Shown here one piece after another: positions 1-7,151 of a DNA stretch of 21,563 nt. Below the pieces are notes generated by a model. It saw only the letters and a program-made list of their open reading frames with translations, ran no database searches and was not told the origin of the DNA. The position numbers and the translations under genes were made by a program. This DNA is from Bacillota bacterium. Lineage in GTDB: Bacteria > Bacillota > Clostridia > Oscillospirales > Oscillospiraceae. Numbering within the stretch: position 1 is the stretch's first letter; each line of letters begins with the position of its first letter. The stretch is taken from positions 1 to 21,563 of the forward strand of contig JAEWYA010000189.1 of the NCBI GenBank assembly GCA_023395775.1, in the 5' to 3' direction.

Positions 1-1952
1 GTCCGGCGCAGGGCGGAGGCCAGGCCCTCCAGCGTCTGCTTGGTCCCGGCGTCCAGCTGCGCGCCGGAGGTCCGGGCCAGGTTTTCCGTATCGGTAATCA
101 GCTTTTCCGCGTTGCGGATGGAACCGGCGGCCGTGACGCTCAGATCCTCCAGTGTTTTAAGACTTTCCTGCGCCTTGGGCTCATAGGCGCTCAGAAGATT
201 TTGCAGTCCGTCCATATCGCTGAGGATTACGTCAGCCTTCTGGGTGGCGGACTGCCCGATGTGGGTCAGGTCCTTGGCGTCATCAATGAAGCTGTACAGC
301 GCGTCCATCTCGTCGCAGATGGAGGCCAGTCCGTCCACCACTGTGGCGGTGGGCTTGGTGATGTCGGTAAGGGTAGAGTTGGCAGAGGTAGTGACATGGT
401 TTACACTCCCTATAATTGCCCAGGCTTGGTCCATCGTGTCCAGCTGGTCATCTGTGGCGGTGGGGACACAGAATTTACAGAAATCCCGAAAACTGACCGC
501 ACCTCCCTGAATCCCCGCATACAGTTGTTGAAGCCCCTGATATTTTGAATAAAGGGTAGCTACAGCCTCTCCTGCTTTGCAAGCTGTAAGCATTTGCCCC
601 GCCTGTTCCGCAGTATATCCCCCCAGAACAAACATTTGAGTAATAAAAGCGTCTTCGGTAATAGTATTATTTTTTACTCCGGTGTAAAGATTTCCTAAAT
701 CGGTAATTTGTTGCAGTGTATTGCTGCTTGAACTGCCCGTGGAAACCCCACTTGCATCGTTCAGCGCTTTGCGCAGGCTCCTCAGGCTGTCCTTGAGATT
801 TTCCATATCGGTGGCCAGGTCCTTGAGGTCCTTGCTGTCGTCCTCCAGATTCTCCAATGCGTTTTGCGTCTGGGAAAGCTCCGTCCGCAAGGAGACGGTC
901 ACGTCGTTCATGGTTTGCAGAATGTCCTTGGACTCCTTCAGCGTTTCGCTGGCGGCCTGTACCTGCTCCGCCACCGGGTCCAGCAGGGCCGCGATGCTCT
1001 CCATGTCCAGCTTGGAGGTGTCAATCCCGTCGTAGATGGTCCCCTTTCCGGCGGAGATGGTACCCCGGGCTTCGTTCAGCTCGTCGAGGCCTTTGGCGCT
1101 GGCGTTGAGGCTACCGGTCATATTGTTCAGCGCGTTCAGCGTGGTGTCGAGACTGTCGTTCAGCTTTTCATAGTCGTCTTCCAGCTCGTCCTTGCGGTCG
1201 CTCAACTCTGCGATCTGGTCCAGCTGGGCCAAAGTGGCCGGGACCATCAAAAACGTCATGCCGTCAAAGGTGAAATCGTCGGAGCCCACCTCGATGGTAA
1301 AGTGCCGCTCCTCTCCCGGCAGAGCCAGAAACAGCACCGTCCGCAGGTTGCCTACCAGCTGGACCTGCGCGCCCTCCGCCTTCAAGGAGAGAATGTCGTC
1401 CTGATTAAACAGGGCCATGGCCTCCAGCGTATAGTTGTTTTTCGCGTAGTCGCTGGCGTTTTTATTGGGAAGGATATTCAGGTTGATGTCCACCGTACCC
1501 GTCTTCCCCGCCAGGTCCTCCGCCTTCGTGGGGACGCCGTTCAGGGTATAGGACATGGTGATGGTCCAGGGCAGAGCGGTAAAGGGGGCCGCGGTCTTCC
1601 CTTCAAAATAAAAGTGGGACGGCGCGTCCTCTTTGCTGAAATCAAAGGTGGTGATGCCGTCTTTCGTAGAGGGAACGGTGCCGTCGGTCAGATTCACCAC
1701 TTCGTCATAGGTACCGTAATCCGTCAGGGCTGTGGCGCCGTTGAGCGCATAGCTCTTGACCACGCTGCCCTCCGTCAGGTTGCCATAGTAGTCGAGCGTT
1801 GCATAATACGCCTCGTCATATGTAGGGGTCACGCCGTCGCCAATCTCTTCCGCCGCCCCGACGGGGACAAGAGTCACCGGCAGCGTTGCCGCCAATAGCA
1901 GCGCAAACGCGCGGGTATGCCGGGAGGCACGGAAACGGGGTTTGTGAACCAT
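1..1952 (-). CDS. Secreted coiled-coil protein, partial (C-terminus off the left edge)
   Basis: The frame stays open for 650 codons from an ATG at 1952 to the window edge. A GAGGAG ribosome binding site lies about 7 bases upstream of that ATG, which fixes the start. Residues 1–34 form a signal peptide: Arg/His-rich, then a hydrophobic stretch ending VGAAEE. Residues about 35–240 look like a beta-rich extracellular domain. From about residue 245 to 410 and again from about 520 to 650 the chain is heptad-like coiled coil, rich in Leu, Asp, Lys and Ser, separated by a Gly/Ala-rich helical insert. The overall plan resembles clostridial exported heptad-repeat proteins related to YhgE/Pip, which often end in a membrane anchor; the end is not visible here. 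These genes often sit beside TetR regulators and RND/MMPL-type or ABC exporters, so an export-associated or surface role is likely. That role is inference. No enzyme motif was seen. Confidence 0.8.
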   Translation of the reverse strand, partial: MVHKPRFRASRHTRAFALLLAATLPVTLVPVGAAEEIGDGVTPTYDEAYYATLDYYGNLTEGSVVKSYALNGATALTDYGTYDEVVNLTDGTVPSTKDGITTFDFSKEDAPSHFYFEGKTAAPFTALPWTITMSYTLNGVPTKAEDLAGKTGTVDINLNILPNKNASDYAKNNYTLEAMALFNQDDILSLKAEGAQVQLVGNLRTVLFLALPGEERHFTIEVGSDDFTFDGMTFLMVPATLAQLDQIAELSDRKDELEDDYEKLNDSLDTTLNALNNMTGSLNASAKGLDELNEARGTISAGKGTIYDGIDTSKLDMESIAALLDPVAEQVQAASETLKESKDILQTMNDVTVSLRTELSQTQNALENLEDDSKDLKDLATDMENLKDSLRSLRKALNDASGVSTGSSSSNTLQQITDLGNLYTGVKNNTITEDAFITQMFVLGGYTAEQAGQMLTACKAGEAVATLYSKYQGLQQLYAGIQGGAVSFRDFCKFCVPTATDDQLDTMDQAWAIIGSVNHVTTSANSTLTDITKPTATVVDGLASICDEMDALYSFIDDAKDLTHIGQSATQKADVILSDMDGLQNLLSAYEPKAQESLKTLEDLSVTAAGSIRNAEKLITDTENLARTSGAQLDAGTKQTLEGLASALRR

Positions 1953-1995
1953 GAAAATGCTCCTCTCAAATTATAGACGTTTGTCCAATAACGGA

Positions 1996-2016
1996 TTTAT
2001 GTCAATTTTTATGTCA
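1996..2016. promoter_or_regulatory. Two direct repeats of TTTATGTCA, candidate operator
   Basis: The 9-mer TTTATGTCA occurs at 1996–2004 and 2008–2016, a 12-base period. The pair lies at or just downstream of the predicted start site of the minus-strand promoter, a position where a bound repressor would block transcription. The binding protein is unknown; the adjacent TetR-family regulator is one candidate, although that family usually prefers inverted repeats. Confidence 0.35.
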
Positions 2017-2022
2017 GAGAGG

Positions 2023-2051
2023 ATTATAGTACGGCCTAAGTAAAAAAGCAA
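2023..2051 (-). promoter_or_regulatory. Sigma-A-type promoter for the coiled-coil protein gene
   Basis: Read on the minus strand, TTGCTT (2046–2051) and a perfect TATAAT (2023–2028) are separated by exactly 17 bases. Transcription should start near 2016, leaving a leader of about 65 bases before the ATG at 1952. Confidence 0.7.
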
Positions 2052-2068
2052 TAGCGTTCCTGCAATTT

Positions 2069-2104
2069 AATCAACAATTTTTCAATAAAAAATTTTTGTT
2101 GATT
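2069..2104. promoter_or_regulatory. 9-bp inverted repeat overlapping the tetR -35 box
   Basis: AATCAACAA (2069–2077) and its reverse complement TTGTTGATT (2096–2104) flank an 18-base AT-only core apart from one C. The right arm includes the -35 hexamer of the regulator's promoter. This is a plausible site for autoregulation by the TetR-family protein, and it sits between the two divergent promoters. Confidence 0.4.
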
Positions 2105-2127
2105 TTTGAACGGGGCTGGAATATAAT
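2099..2127 (+). promoter_or_regulatory. Sigma-A-type promoter for the TetR-family gene
   Basis: TTGATT (2099–2104) and TATAAT (2122–2127) are separated by 17 bases. The predicted start near 2134 gives a leader of about 150 bases. Confidence 0.7.
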
Positions 2128-2133
2128 AACCGC

Positions 2134-2280
2134 AAGCGGCCAGTGTACGTACTGCGGCGCACTTTGCGCGAAGGCTTCCTGAACTTCAGGCCGCTGCCGC
2201 AGCTCGGCTTCGGCGGCTTAGGCTTGTACGGACACCCGCGGTGAAAATCAGCCGCGGTTCCGTCTTTACGTGAAAGGGGC
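2134..2280 (+). other. Structured GC-rich 5' leader of the TetR-family gene
   Basis: The leader holds several short hairpins: CCGC/GCGG just at its start, a perfect palindrome GTACGTAC (2145–2152) inside the imperfect CAGT…ACTG (2141–2154), GCGCA/TGCGC a little further on, and CCGCGG (2236–2241) paired with CCGCGG (2252–2257). The palindrome lies roughly at +12 to +19, where a TetR-family dimer could bind. No known riboswitch class was recognised and no gene fits here. Confidence 0.4.
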
Positions 2281-2286
2281 ATGAAC

Positions 2287-2904
2287 ATGACGGAAAAAGG
2301 GGAGGACCGGCGATCACGGCGCTCTCAAAAACTGCTGAAGAAGGGGCTACTGGAGCTGATGCGGGAAAAAAAGTTTTCCGCAATCTCGGTGCGGGACGTG
2401 ACGGAGAGGGCCGACATGAACCGCGGAACTTTTTATCTTCATTATCCGGATACCACCTCGCTGCTTCAGAGTGTGGAGACGGACATGCTGGCGGAAGCTC
2501 AGGTTCTGATTGACGAGCATATGGCGGAATTTGAGGCGGGCGGTTCCCTGCGTCCGGTGTTTAAGCCGATTCTGGACTATATTGTGGAGCATCGCCCGGA
2601 ATTCGAGGCGCTGTTTGCCAACAATTCGACCAGCAATTTTACCGACCGATTACAGGACCTGATCCACCGCAACGGCGTCAGTCTTGTACAGGCGAAGTTT
2701 CATGGGGTCACCTCATCCCAGATGGATTTTTTAATCAGCTTCATCGGATATGGACTGATCGGCCTCATCAAAACGTGGTTCGATCAGGATATGGTCATCC
2801 CCAGAGAGGATTTGGTTCAGCTGGCGGATCGTCTGGTCAACAGCGCGGCGGAAGGGGTGCTTTCCGCTCCGGGCGAAATTAAAAGCGAAAAGAGCGTCGG
2901 CTGA
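2287..2904 (+). CDS. TetR/AcrR-family transcriptional regulator
   Basis: The protein has about 205 residues, normal for the family. The N-terminal helix-turn-helix is clear: a basic start, the segment KKFSAISVRDVTERADM, then RGTFYLHYPDTTSLL, which is the family's classic recognition-helix region. The C-terminal part resembles the TetR_C_8-type domain of Firmicute regulators, ending in a hydrophobic segment (IGYGLIGLIKTWF). An in-frame ATG also occurs at 2281, but the AAAGGGG ribosome binding site ends at 2279 and is only one base from it; the ATG at 2287 has a normal spacing of 7. The gene is divergent from the coiled-coil protein gene, so it probably represses that transcription unit and itself through sites in 1996–2154. 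The ligand is unknown. Confidence 0.88.
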   Translation: MTEKGEDRRSRRSQKLLKKGLLELMREKKFSAISVRDVTERADMNRGTFYLHYPDTTSLLQSVETDMLAEAQVLIDEHMAEFEAGGSLRPVFKPILDYIVEHRPEFEALFANNSTSNFTDRLQDLIHRNGVSLVQAKFHGVTSSQMDFLISFIGYGLIGLIKTWFDQDMVIPREDLVQLADRLVNSAAEGVLSAPGEIKSEKSVG

Positions 2905-2918
2905 TGCCGGTATTTAGA

Positions 2919-2950
2919 CAGAGGAAAACGCCCGTTGGCGTTTTCCTCTG
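2919..2950 (+). terminator. Hairpin terminator after the TetR-family gene
   Basis: A perfect 14-bp stem (CAGAGGAAAACGCC and its complement) encloses a CGTT loop 14 bases after the stop codon. The T run lies inside the stem and no U tail follows, so termination may be weak or rely on other factors. Confidence 0.6.
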
Positions 2951-3032
2951 CTCGTCTGCGCTGCGATTTTTCGTTTTTTCGCATAAAAGGTCCGTCAGCG
3001 CACAGACTATTTGCGGCGAAAGCCAGAGGATC

Positions 3033-3065
3033 GCCGGTTTTATCGGTAACCGCGATAAAACCGGC
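3033..3065. repeat. Perfect 13-bp inverted repeat upstream of the DUF1540 gene
   Basis: GCCGGTTTTATCG (3033–3045) pairs with CGATAAAACCGGC (3053–3065, read as its complement) around a 7-base loop. No T tract follows on either strand. It ends about 27 bases before the ribosome binding site of the DUF1540 gene, so it may be a leader hairpin rather than a terminator. Confidence 0.55.
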
Positions 3066-3101
3066 AGTCCTTGAAATTTCTTTTCATCAGGAGGCCTTTT
3101 T

Positions 3102-3293
3102 ATGACGAATGATTGCACCAACAGCGGCTGTGAATGCACCCCCAATGCCAGTATTAAGTGCACGGTCAACAACTGCGCCTATCATTGCCAGGACAAGCAG
3201 TACTGCGGCCTGAACTCCATCTCCGTGGGCACCCATGAGTCCAATCCCACCGAGCCCAAATGCGTGGACTGCGAGAGCTTCAAGGTGAAGTAA
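3102..3293 (+). CDS. DUF1540 small Cys-rich protein
   Basis: This 63-residue protein has nine cysteines (5, 10, 12, 20, 25, 29, 35, 54, 57). The central pattern IKCTVNNCAYHCQDKQYC followed by LNSISVGTH is the DUF1540 signature, CxVxxC-x-Y…C…I-x-V. The family is widespread in Clostridia and Bacilli, has no assigned function, and the paired cysteines suggest metal binding; that is inference. A strong AGGAGG site precedes the ATG. The N-terminal C-x4-C-x-C segment lies before the DUF1540 core and may add ligands. It appears to be a single-gene unit between inverted repeats. Confidence 0.88.
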   Translation: MTNDCTNSGCECTPNASIKCTVNNCAYHCQDKQYCGLNSISVGTHESNPTEPKCVDCESFKVK

Positions 3294-3324
3294 AACGAAG
3301 TCCGCCAAGCGTGGATCAAAGCCA

Positions 3325-3370
3325 TTGCGGTTCGAGCCGCAAAATTCCCGGAGGCGTCGCCTCCGGGAAT
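3325..3370. repeat. Two adjacent hairpins between the DUF1540 and TauE/SafE genes
   Basis: TTGCGG (3325–3330) pairs with CCGCAA (3337–3342). Directly after it, ATTCCCGGAGGCG (3344–3356) and its complement (3358–3370) form a perfect 13-bp stem around one base. On the plus strand no T tract follows; on the minus strand the large stem is followed by TTTT. The large one may still end transcription of the DUF1540 gene or act in the leader of the permease pair, whose ATG is 28 bases downstream. Confidence 0.5.
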
Positions 3371-3397
3371 ACATATAAGGACGGAGGAAACCGAAAA

Positions 3398-3748
3398 ATG
3401 GACGAAAAGTGGCGGGGGCGAATCGCAGGCGCCGGAGCGGGACTGGCAAACGGGCTGTTCGGCGGCGGCGGGGGAATGGTGTTCATTCCGGTTATGAGCC
3501 GTTCCTCCCTGAAGCGGCAAAAGCTGTACGCCACCTGCGTGGGCGTGATCTTTCCCATCTGCGCGGTATCGGCGGCGGTGTATTTCTGGCGGGCGGAGCT
3601 GCCGATCAAAACCGCCCTGCCTTACCTGCTTGGGGGACTGGCCGGAGGGCTCGTGGGCGGAAAGCTGTATGGTAAGATGCCCGCCAGATGGCTGAAATGG
3701 ATTTTCGCCGGGTTACTCTTTTACGGAGGGGTGAAATATCTATTATGA
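3398..3748 (+). CDS. TauE/SafE-family permease, half-size subunit 1
   Basis: The product has 116 residues with about four predicted membrane helices. The early motif ANGLFGGGGGMVFIPVM is the G-x-GGG-x-hydrophobic-P signature of the TauE/SafE (TSUP) family, which exports sulfur-containing or organic anions across the cytoplasmic membrane. Full-length members have about 240–270 residues made of two related halves; this is only one half. The ATG at 3398 has GGAGGAAA at ideal distance, whereas upstream in-frame starts lack a ribosome binding site. The stop codon overlaps the start of the next gene (ATGA), so the two are translationally coupled. The substrate cannot be read from the sequence. Confidence 0.82.
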   Translation: MDEKWRGRIAGAGAGLANGLFGGGGGMVFIPVMSRSSLKRQKLYATCVGVIFPICAVSAAVYFWRAELPIKTALPYLLGGLAGGLVGGKLYGKMPARWLKWIFAGLLFYGGVKYLL

Positions 3749-4146
3749 ACAGGCTGCTGCCGTTCCTCTGCGGCTTCGGCACCAGCATTCTCTCGGCTTG
3801 GGGCGTGGGCGGCGGAACGCTGCTGCTGCTGGTGATGACGCTGTTTCTCGGTGTGGATCAGCGGACGGCGCAGGGCATCAACCTGCTGTTCTTTCTGCCC
3901 ACCGCCGCAGCGGCGCTGGTGTTTCACTGGAAAAATGGCTTTTTGGACAGGCCCACTCTCAAATGCGCCGTGCCATGGGCGGTAATCTGTGCCCTGATCG
4001 GCGCCTGGATTGCCACGGCGGTGGATGTAAAAATTCTGCGCAAACCCTTCGGCGTTTATCTGCTGGCCTCCGGCATTTTAATGCTGTGGCCCCAGAGGGA
4101 AAAAGAAGAACCGCCGGGAGACGATTTAAGGAAACAAAACGAATAA
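3745..4146 (+). CDS. TauE/SafE-family permease, half-size subunit 2
   Basis: The product has 133 residues with about four membrane helices and a charged cytoplasmic-type tail (QREKEEPPGDDLRKQNE). Near the N-terminus the segment SAWGVGGGTLLLLVM repeats the G-x-GGG signature seen in the preceding protein. Together the two add up to one complete TSUP transporter of about 250 residues, so a heterodimer is the simplest model. The start overlaps the upstream stop by four bases, and the nearest GGAGGGG is 13 bases away, which fits re-initiation. A strong bidirectional hairpin follows immediately after the stop codon. Confidence 0.82.
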   Translation: MNRLLPFLCGFGTSILSAWGVGGGTLLLLVMTLFLGVDQRTAQGINLLFFLPTAAAALVFHWKNGFLDRPTLKCAVPWAVICALIGAWIATAVDVKILRKPFGVYLLASGILMLWPQREKEEPPGDDLRKQNE

Positions 4147-4177
4147 ACCGGGAAGCGAAATTTTCGCTTCCCGGTTT
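4145..4177. terminator. Bidirectional terminator between the permease pair and htrA
   Basis: A 15-bp perfect stem (4145–4159 with 4163–4177, containing ACCGGGAAGCG) and a 3-base loop sit between two converging genes. TTTT closes it on the plus strand and a shorter T run on the minus strand. Confidence 0.82.
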
Positions 4178-4186
4178 TCAACTTTC

Positions 4187-5701
4187 TTATCCCACAGGCT
4201 CTTCCACAAATGCCTCGTCCAGATGGAGGACCACCTTCAGGTATTCCCCGTTCCGCCAGACAGTCAAGGGCAAATCATCGCCGATGTGAAACTGCCGGCG
4301 GACGCTCAAAAGCATATGCCGTTCGGTGACGCTCTGCCCGCCGGCGGAGACGATCACATCCCCGGCCTTCACGCCGGCCTTGTCGGCGGCGGAATCGGGG
4401 CTGACATCCTGCACCTCCACACCCTGCGTACCGTCCGGAAGAATTTTCGGCATATCGAGGACTGTGATGCCCAGACGGGGCTCCGGAAGGACCTCGCCGC
4501 AGTCCAGAATGTCGTTCACCATTTTTTGAACTGACCGCACGGGAAGCGCAAAGCCCAGACCCTCTACATTGGAGGAGAAGGACATCATTTTAATGGTATT
4601 GATGCCCACCACCTGACCGTATACATTGATGAGGGGGCCGCCGGAATTGCCCTCGTTCAGCGCGGCGTTGGTCTGAATGAGGGTCATGTTGCGCCCCTGA
4701 ACCTCCACATCCCGATTAATGGCGGAGACGATGCCGTCTGTCAGCGTTCCCCGCAGCTCCACACCCAGAGGGTTGCCGATGGCATATACCGTGTCGCCCA
4801 CAGACAAGGCGTCGGAATCACCGATCTCCGCCGTGGGCAGGCCGGTGGCGTCCAGCTTTAAAACCGCCACATCGTTCCCGCTGTCACCGCCCACGTACTT
4901 TGCCTCGTAGGTCTTGCCGGAGGCCAGGGTGACGCTGCAGTCGGTGCCGCCCGCCACCACGTGGTAGTTGGTGAGGACATACCCGTCCTCCCGGAAAATC
5001 ACGCCGGTGCCCACCGACGCGCCGTAATCGAGCTGAGCCATCACGGTCACCACTGCGGGGTTCACTAGCCGGTAGATCTCCTGAACGGTCAGCGCTTCGC
5101 CGTGGGTTGGGGACAGGTCCATCACCGCGCCCTGTCCGAAGGGGTAGGGGGCGATGGAGACCTCCTCTTTGTCCCAGTCCTCGTTCTGCTGGGTTTCGGC
5201 GTCCACATCGGGCGGGACGGCACGGGAAAACCCGCCGCTCAGGAAAAGTGCGCCCACAGACAGCGCCGACACAGCGGCGAGGCAGACGAGGAAGATACAA
5301 AGGCCCTTCCGGCTATGCGCCTTCTTTCCATTTGCCGCCGCCGGATTGCTCTGGGGAGGGGCCGAAGCCGTTTTGCCCGACAGGTCGCCGAGTGCCGTCC
5401 GGCCCGGCATCCGCCGGGGCTGTACATAGATCTCCACCACCTCCTGCGGTACGGGCAGAGGCGGATAGTATTCCACCACCTCCTGGGGCTCAGACACGGG
5501 AGCCTCCGCCGCGTCAGCTTCCGCTTTTCCGGGGACAGGCATTTCCGACGGAGCGCCGCCCTCCGGTAAAGCGGAGGGCGCGGCTTCGCCGCGCTCTTCG
5601 GGAGCGGACGGGTCAACCGGCGTCGGAGGTGCGGATTCCGCAGGGGAGGGCTGAGACGGTTCCCCGCCGGGGGTTCTGGAGTCAAAAAACTGATCGTTCA
5701 T
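4187..5701 (-). CDS. htrA: HtrA/DegP-like membrane-anchored serine protease
   Basis: This is an S1C-family trypsin-like protease of 504 residues. Residues 1–130 are a Pro/Ala/Glu-rich, probably disordered cytoplasmic segment with a near repeat (PQEVVEYYPP, PQEVVEIYVQ). One membrane helix follows at about 133–156. The protease domain spans about 205–400 with the catalytic triad H247 (TNYHVV), D277 (GNDVAV) and S353 (EGNSGGPL). A single PDZ domain (about 408–497) starts RLGITV. Such enzymes degrade misfolded proteins outside the membrane. The gene is the last of an operon with a response regulator and a kinase: it begins 13 bases after the kinase stop, with GAGG about 8 bases before the ATG. 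The context suggests envelope-stress control, comparable in logic to CssRS–HtrA of Bacillus. The cytoplasmic tail is longer than in many homologues. Confidence 0.93.
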   Translation of the reverse strand: MNDQFFDSRTPGGEPSQPSPAESAPPTPVDPSAPEERGEAAPSALPEGGAPSEMPVPGKAEADAAEAPVSEPQEVVEYYPPLPVPQEVVEIYVQPRRMPGRTALGDLSGKTASAPPQSNPAAANGKKAHSRKGLCIFLVCLAAVSALSVGALFLSGGFSRAVPPDVDAETQQNEDWDKEEVSIAPYPFGQGAVMDLSPTHGEALTVQEIYRLVNPAVVTVMAQLDYGASVGTGVIFREDGYVLTNYHVVAGGTDCSVTLASGKTYEAKYVGGDSGNDVAVLKLDATGLPTAEIGDSDALSVGDTVYAIGNPLGVELRGTLTDGIVSAINRDVEVQGRNMTLIQTNAALNEGNSGGPLINVYGQVVGINTIKMMSFSSNVEGLGFALPVRSVQKMVNDILDCGEVLPEPRLGITVLDMPKILPDGTQGVEVQDVSPDSAADKAGVKAGDVIVSAGGQSVTERHMLLSVRRQFHIGDDLPLTVWRNGEYLKVVLHLDEAFVEEPVG

Positions 5702-5714
5702 CTGCGATGCCTCG

Positions 5715-7151
5715 TTATTCCGCGATCAGGGAGAACGAAAACGTGGTGACGCCGTCCTCGCTGGTCACATCGATTTTTTCCCGGTGCTGTTCCAAAATAG
5801 TCTTCACGATATAGAGCCCCAGTCCCACGCCGGTCTTGTCCTCGCTGCGGGACTTGTCGCTCTTGTGGAACCGCTCGAACAGAAGCGGCAGCTCCGCGGC
5901 GGGAATGGTGTCTCCCTCGTTGCGGACGGTGACCCGGGCCTTTCCGTCCCGCCGGACAACGCCCAGATACAGCACGGAGCCGGGAGTTGCGAATTTGGCT
6001 GCGTTTTCCAGCAGGTTGTAAATCACCTGGGTAATCATGTCGTTGTCCCCCAGCACAAGAATCGGCTCTTCGGGGATGTCGGCGTCCACGTCAAGGCCCC
6101 GGTCGGTGATCTTCTTTTCCATGGAGATCAGCACCCGGCGCATACTCTCGCACAGATCGAAGTGACACCCATTTTTCAGCGGGTCCATGGCCTGAAGCTG
6201 GCTGACGTCCAGCATCCGCCGCACCAGACGGCTCAAGCGGCGGCTTTCTCCGGCAATAATCTGCAAATACTGCTTTTCACTCTCATGGGGAATGGTGCCG
6301 TCCAGAATCCCGTCGGTATATCCGGCGATGGTGGTCATGGGGGTTTTGAGCTCGTGGGAAATGTTGGCGATAAATTCCCGGCGTTTGCGCTCCGTCTGCT
6401 GCAAGCTCTCCGCCATCGTGTTAAAGGAGGACGCCAGTTCCCCAATCTCGTCGTACCGATCCGTGTCCTTCATGCGGATATCAAAATCACCGTCGGCATA
6501 CCGTCGGGTGGCGGCCACCATTTCCCGGATGGGCTGGACCTGCCGCATGGCGGTAATGGAGGATGCCATGAACGCCACCATTAAAACGACGCAGGAGGTC
6601 ATGACGAAAAGGCCGATGAACCCCTGCCACATCTCATCCAAGGAGGAATGAACCACGGACACGGCAAACACCGCGCCCACCTGCGTTTCCTCCGTATCCG
6701 TCACCGGGACGCCCACCAGGAGGCGCTTTTCCGTGTAGACGCCGCCAAGGTCCGAGCGGTCGGACCCGGTGCCCTTTGTCATTGTCTCGTCCATCAGCTC
6801 CTGCGGGATGGTGACGGACAAGCCGTCCAGACTGGCGTCGGTAGACAGCAGGGTGTGGCCCTTTGTGTCGCAGATCAGAAAGTTCAGATCGGACACCGAC
6901 GCGGCAAAGCCGGTGAGAGTAGACAGCTCCGTCTGGCTGGTGAAGCCGCCGTTGCGCAGATACCCGGCGGAGAGGCGGGCCACCACGGCGGCCCGGGTAC
7001 CCATGTCGCCGATCCGTTCCTGACGGAGAAAGTTATAGCCCAGCGCGCAGTAAGACGCACCCAGCAGAGCCAGCGTCAGCAGGACGGTACCCATGGTAAC
7101 GAACATCTGCCGCCAGTAAAGGCCCCGGAATCGCTCACTCAGCTGTTTCAT
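5715..7151 (-). CDS. Sensor histidine kinase
   Basis: This 478-residue kinase has a membrane helix at about 16–40, an extracellular sensor region of about 130 residues, a second helix at about 174–200, and a HAMP linker at about 201–253. The HisKA box FIANISHELKTPMT carries the phosphorylated H266. The ATP-binding domain shows the N box (NLLENAAKF, N379 and N383), a G1-type segment (NEGDTIP, where Asp-x-Gly is expected), the F box (LFERFHKSDKSRS) and the G2 box (GVGLGLYIVK). Its start overlaps the response regulator's stop (ATGA), so the two are coupled and are certainly partners. The downstream protease suggests it senses envelope or secretion stress. The signal is not identifiable from sequence. 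Confidence 0.93.
   Translation of the reverse strand: MKQLSERFRGLYWRQMFVTMGTVLLTLALLGASYCALGYNFLRQERIGDMGTRAAVVARLSAGYLRNGGFTSQTELSTLTGFAASVSDLNFLICDTKGHTLLSTDASLDGLSVTIPQELMDETMTKGTGSDRSDLGGVYTEKRLLVGVPVTDTEETQVGAVFAVSVVHSSLDEMWQGFIGLFVMTSCVVLMVAFMASSITAMRQVQPIREMVAATRRYADGDFDIRMKDTDRYDEIGELASSFNTMAESLQQTERKRREFIANISHELKTPMTTIAGYTDGILDGTIPHESEKQYLQIIAGESRRLSRLVRRMLDVSQLQAMDPLKNGCHFDLCESMRRVLISMEKKITDRGLDVDADIPEEPILVLGDNDMITQVIYNLLENAAKFATPGSVLYLGVVRRDGKARVTVRNEGDTIPAAELPLLFERFHKSDKSRSEDKTGVGLGLYIVKTILEQHREKIDVTSEDGVTTFSFSLIAE

Noticed and set aside
864..1898. Plus-strand open frame opposite the coiled-coil protein gene
   Set aside because: The minus strand has promoter, ribosome binding site, signal peptide and coiled coil; the plus-strand product is His/Val/Gly-rich shadow sequence.
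3325..3342. GGTTCGAGCC resembling a tRNA T-arm
   Set aside because: The loop has 6 bases, not 7, and no acceptor, D or anticodon arms can be built around it; it is a plain hairpin.
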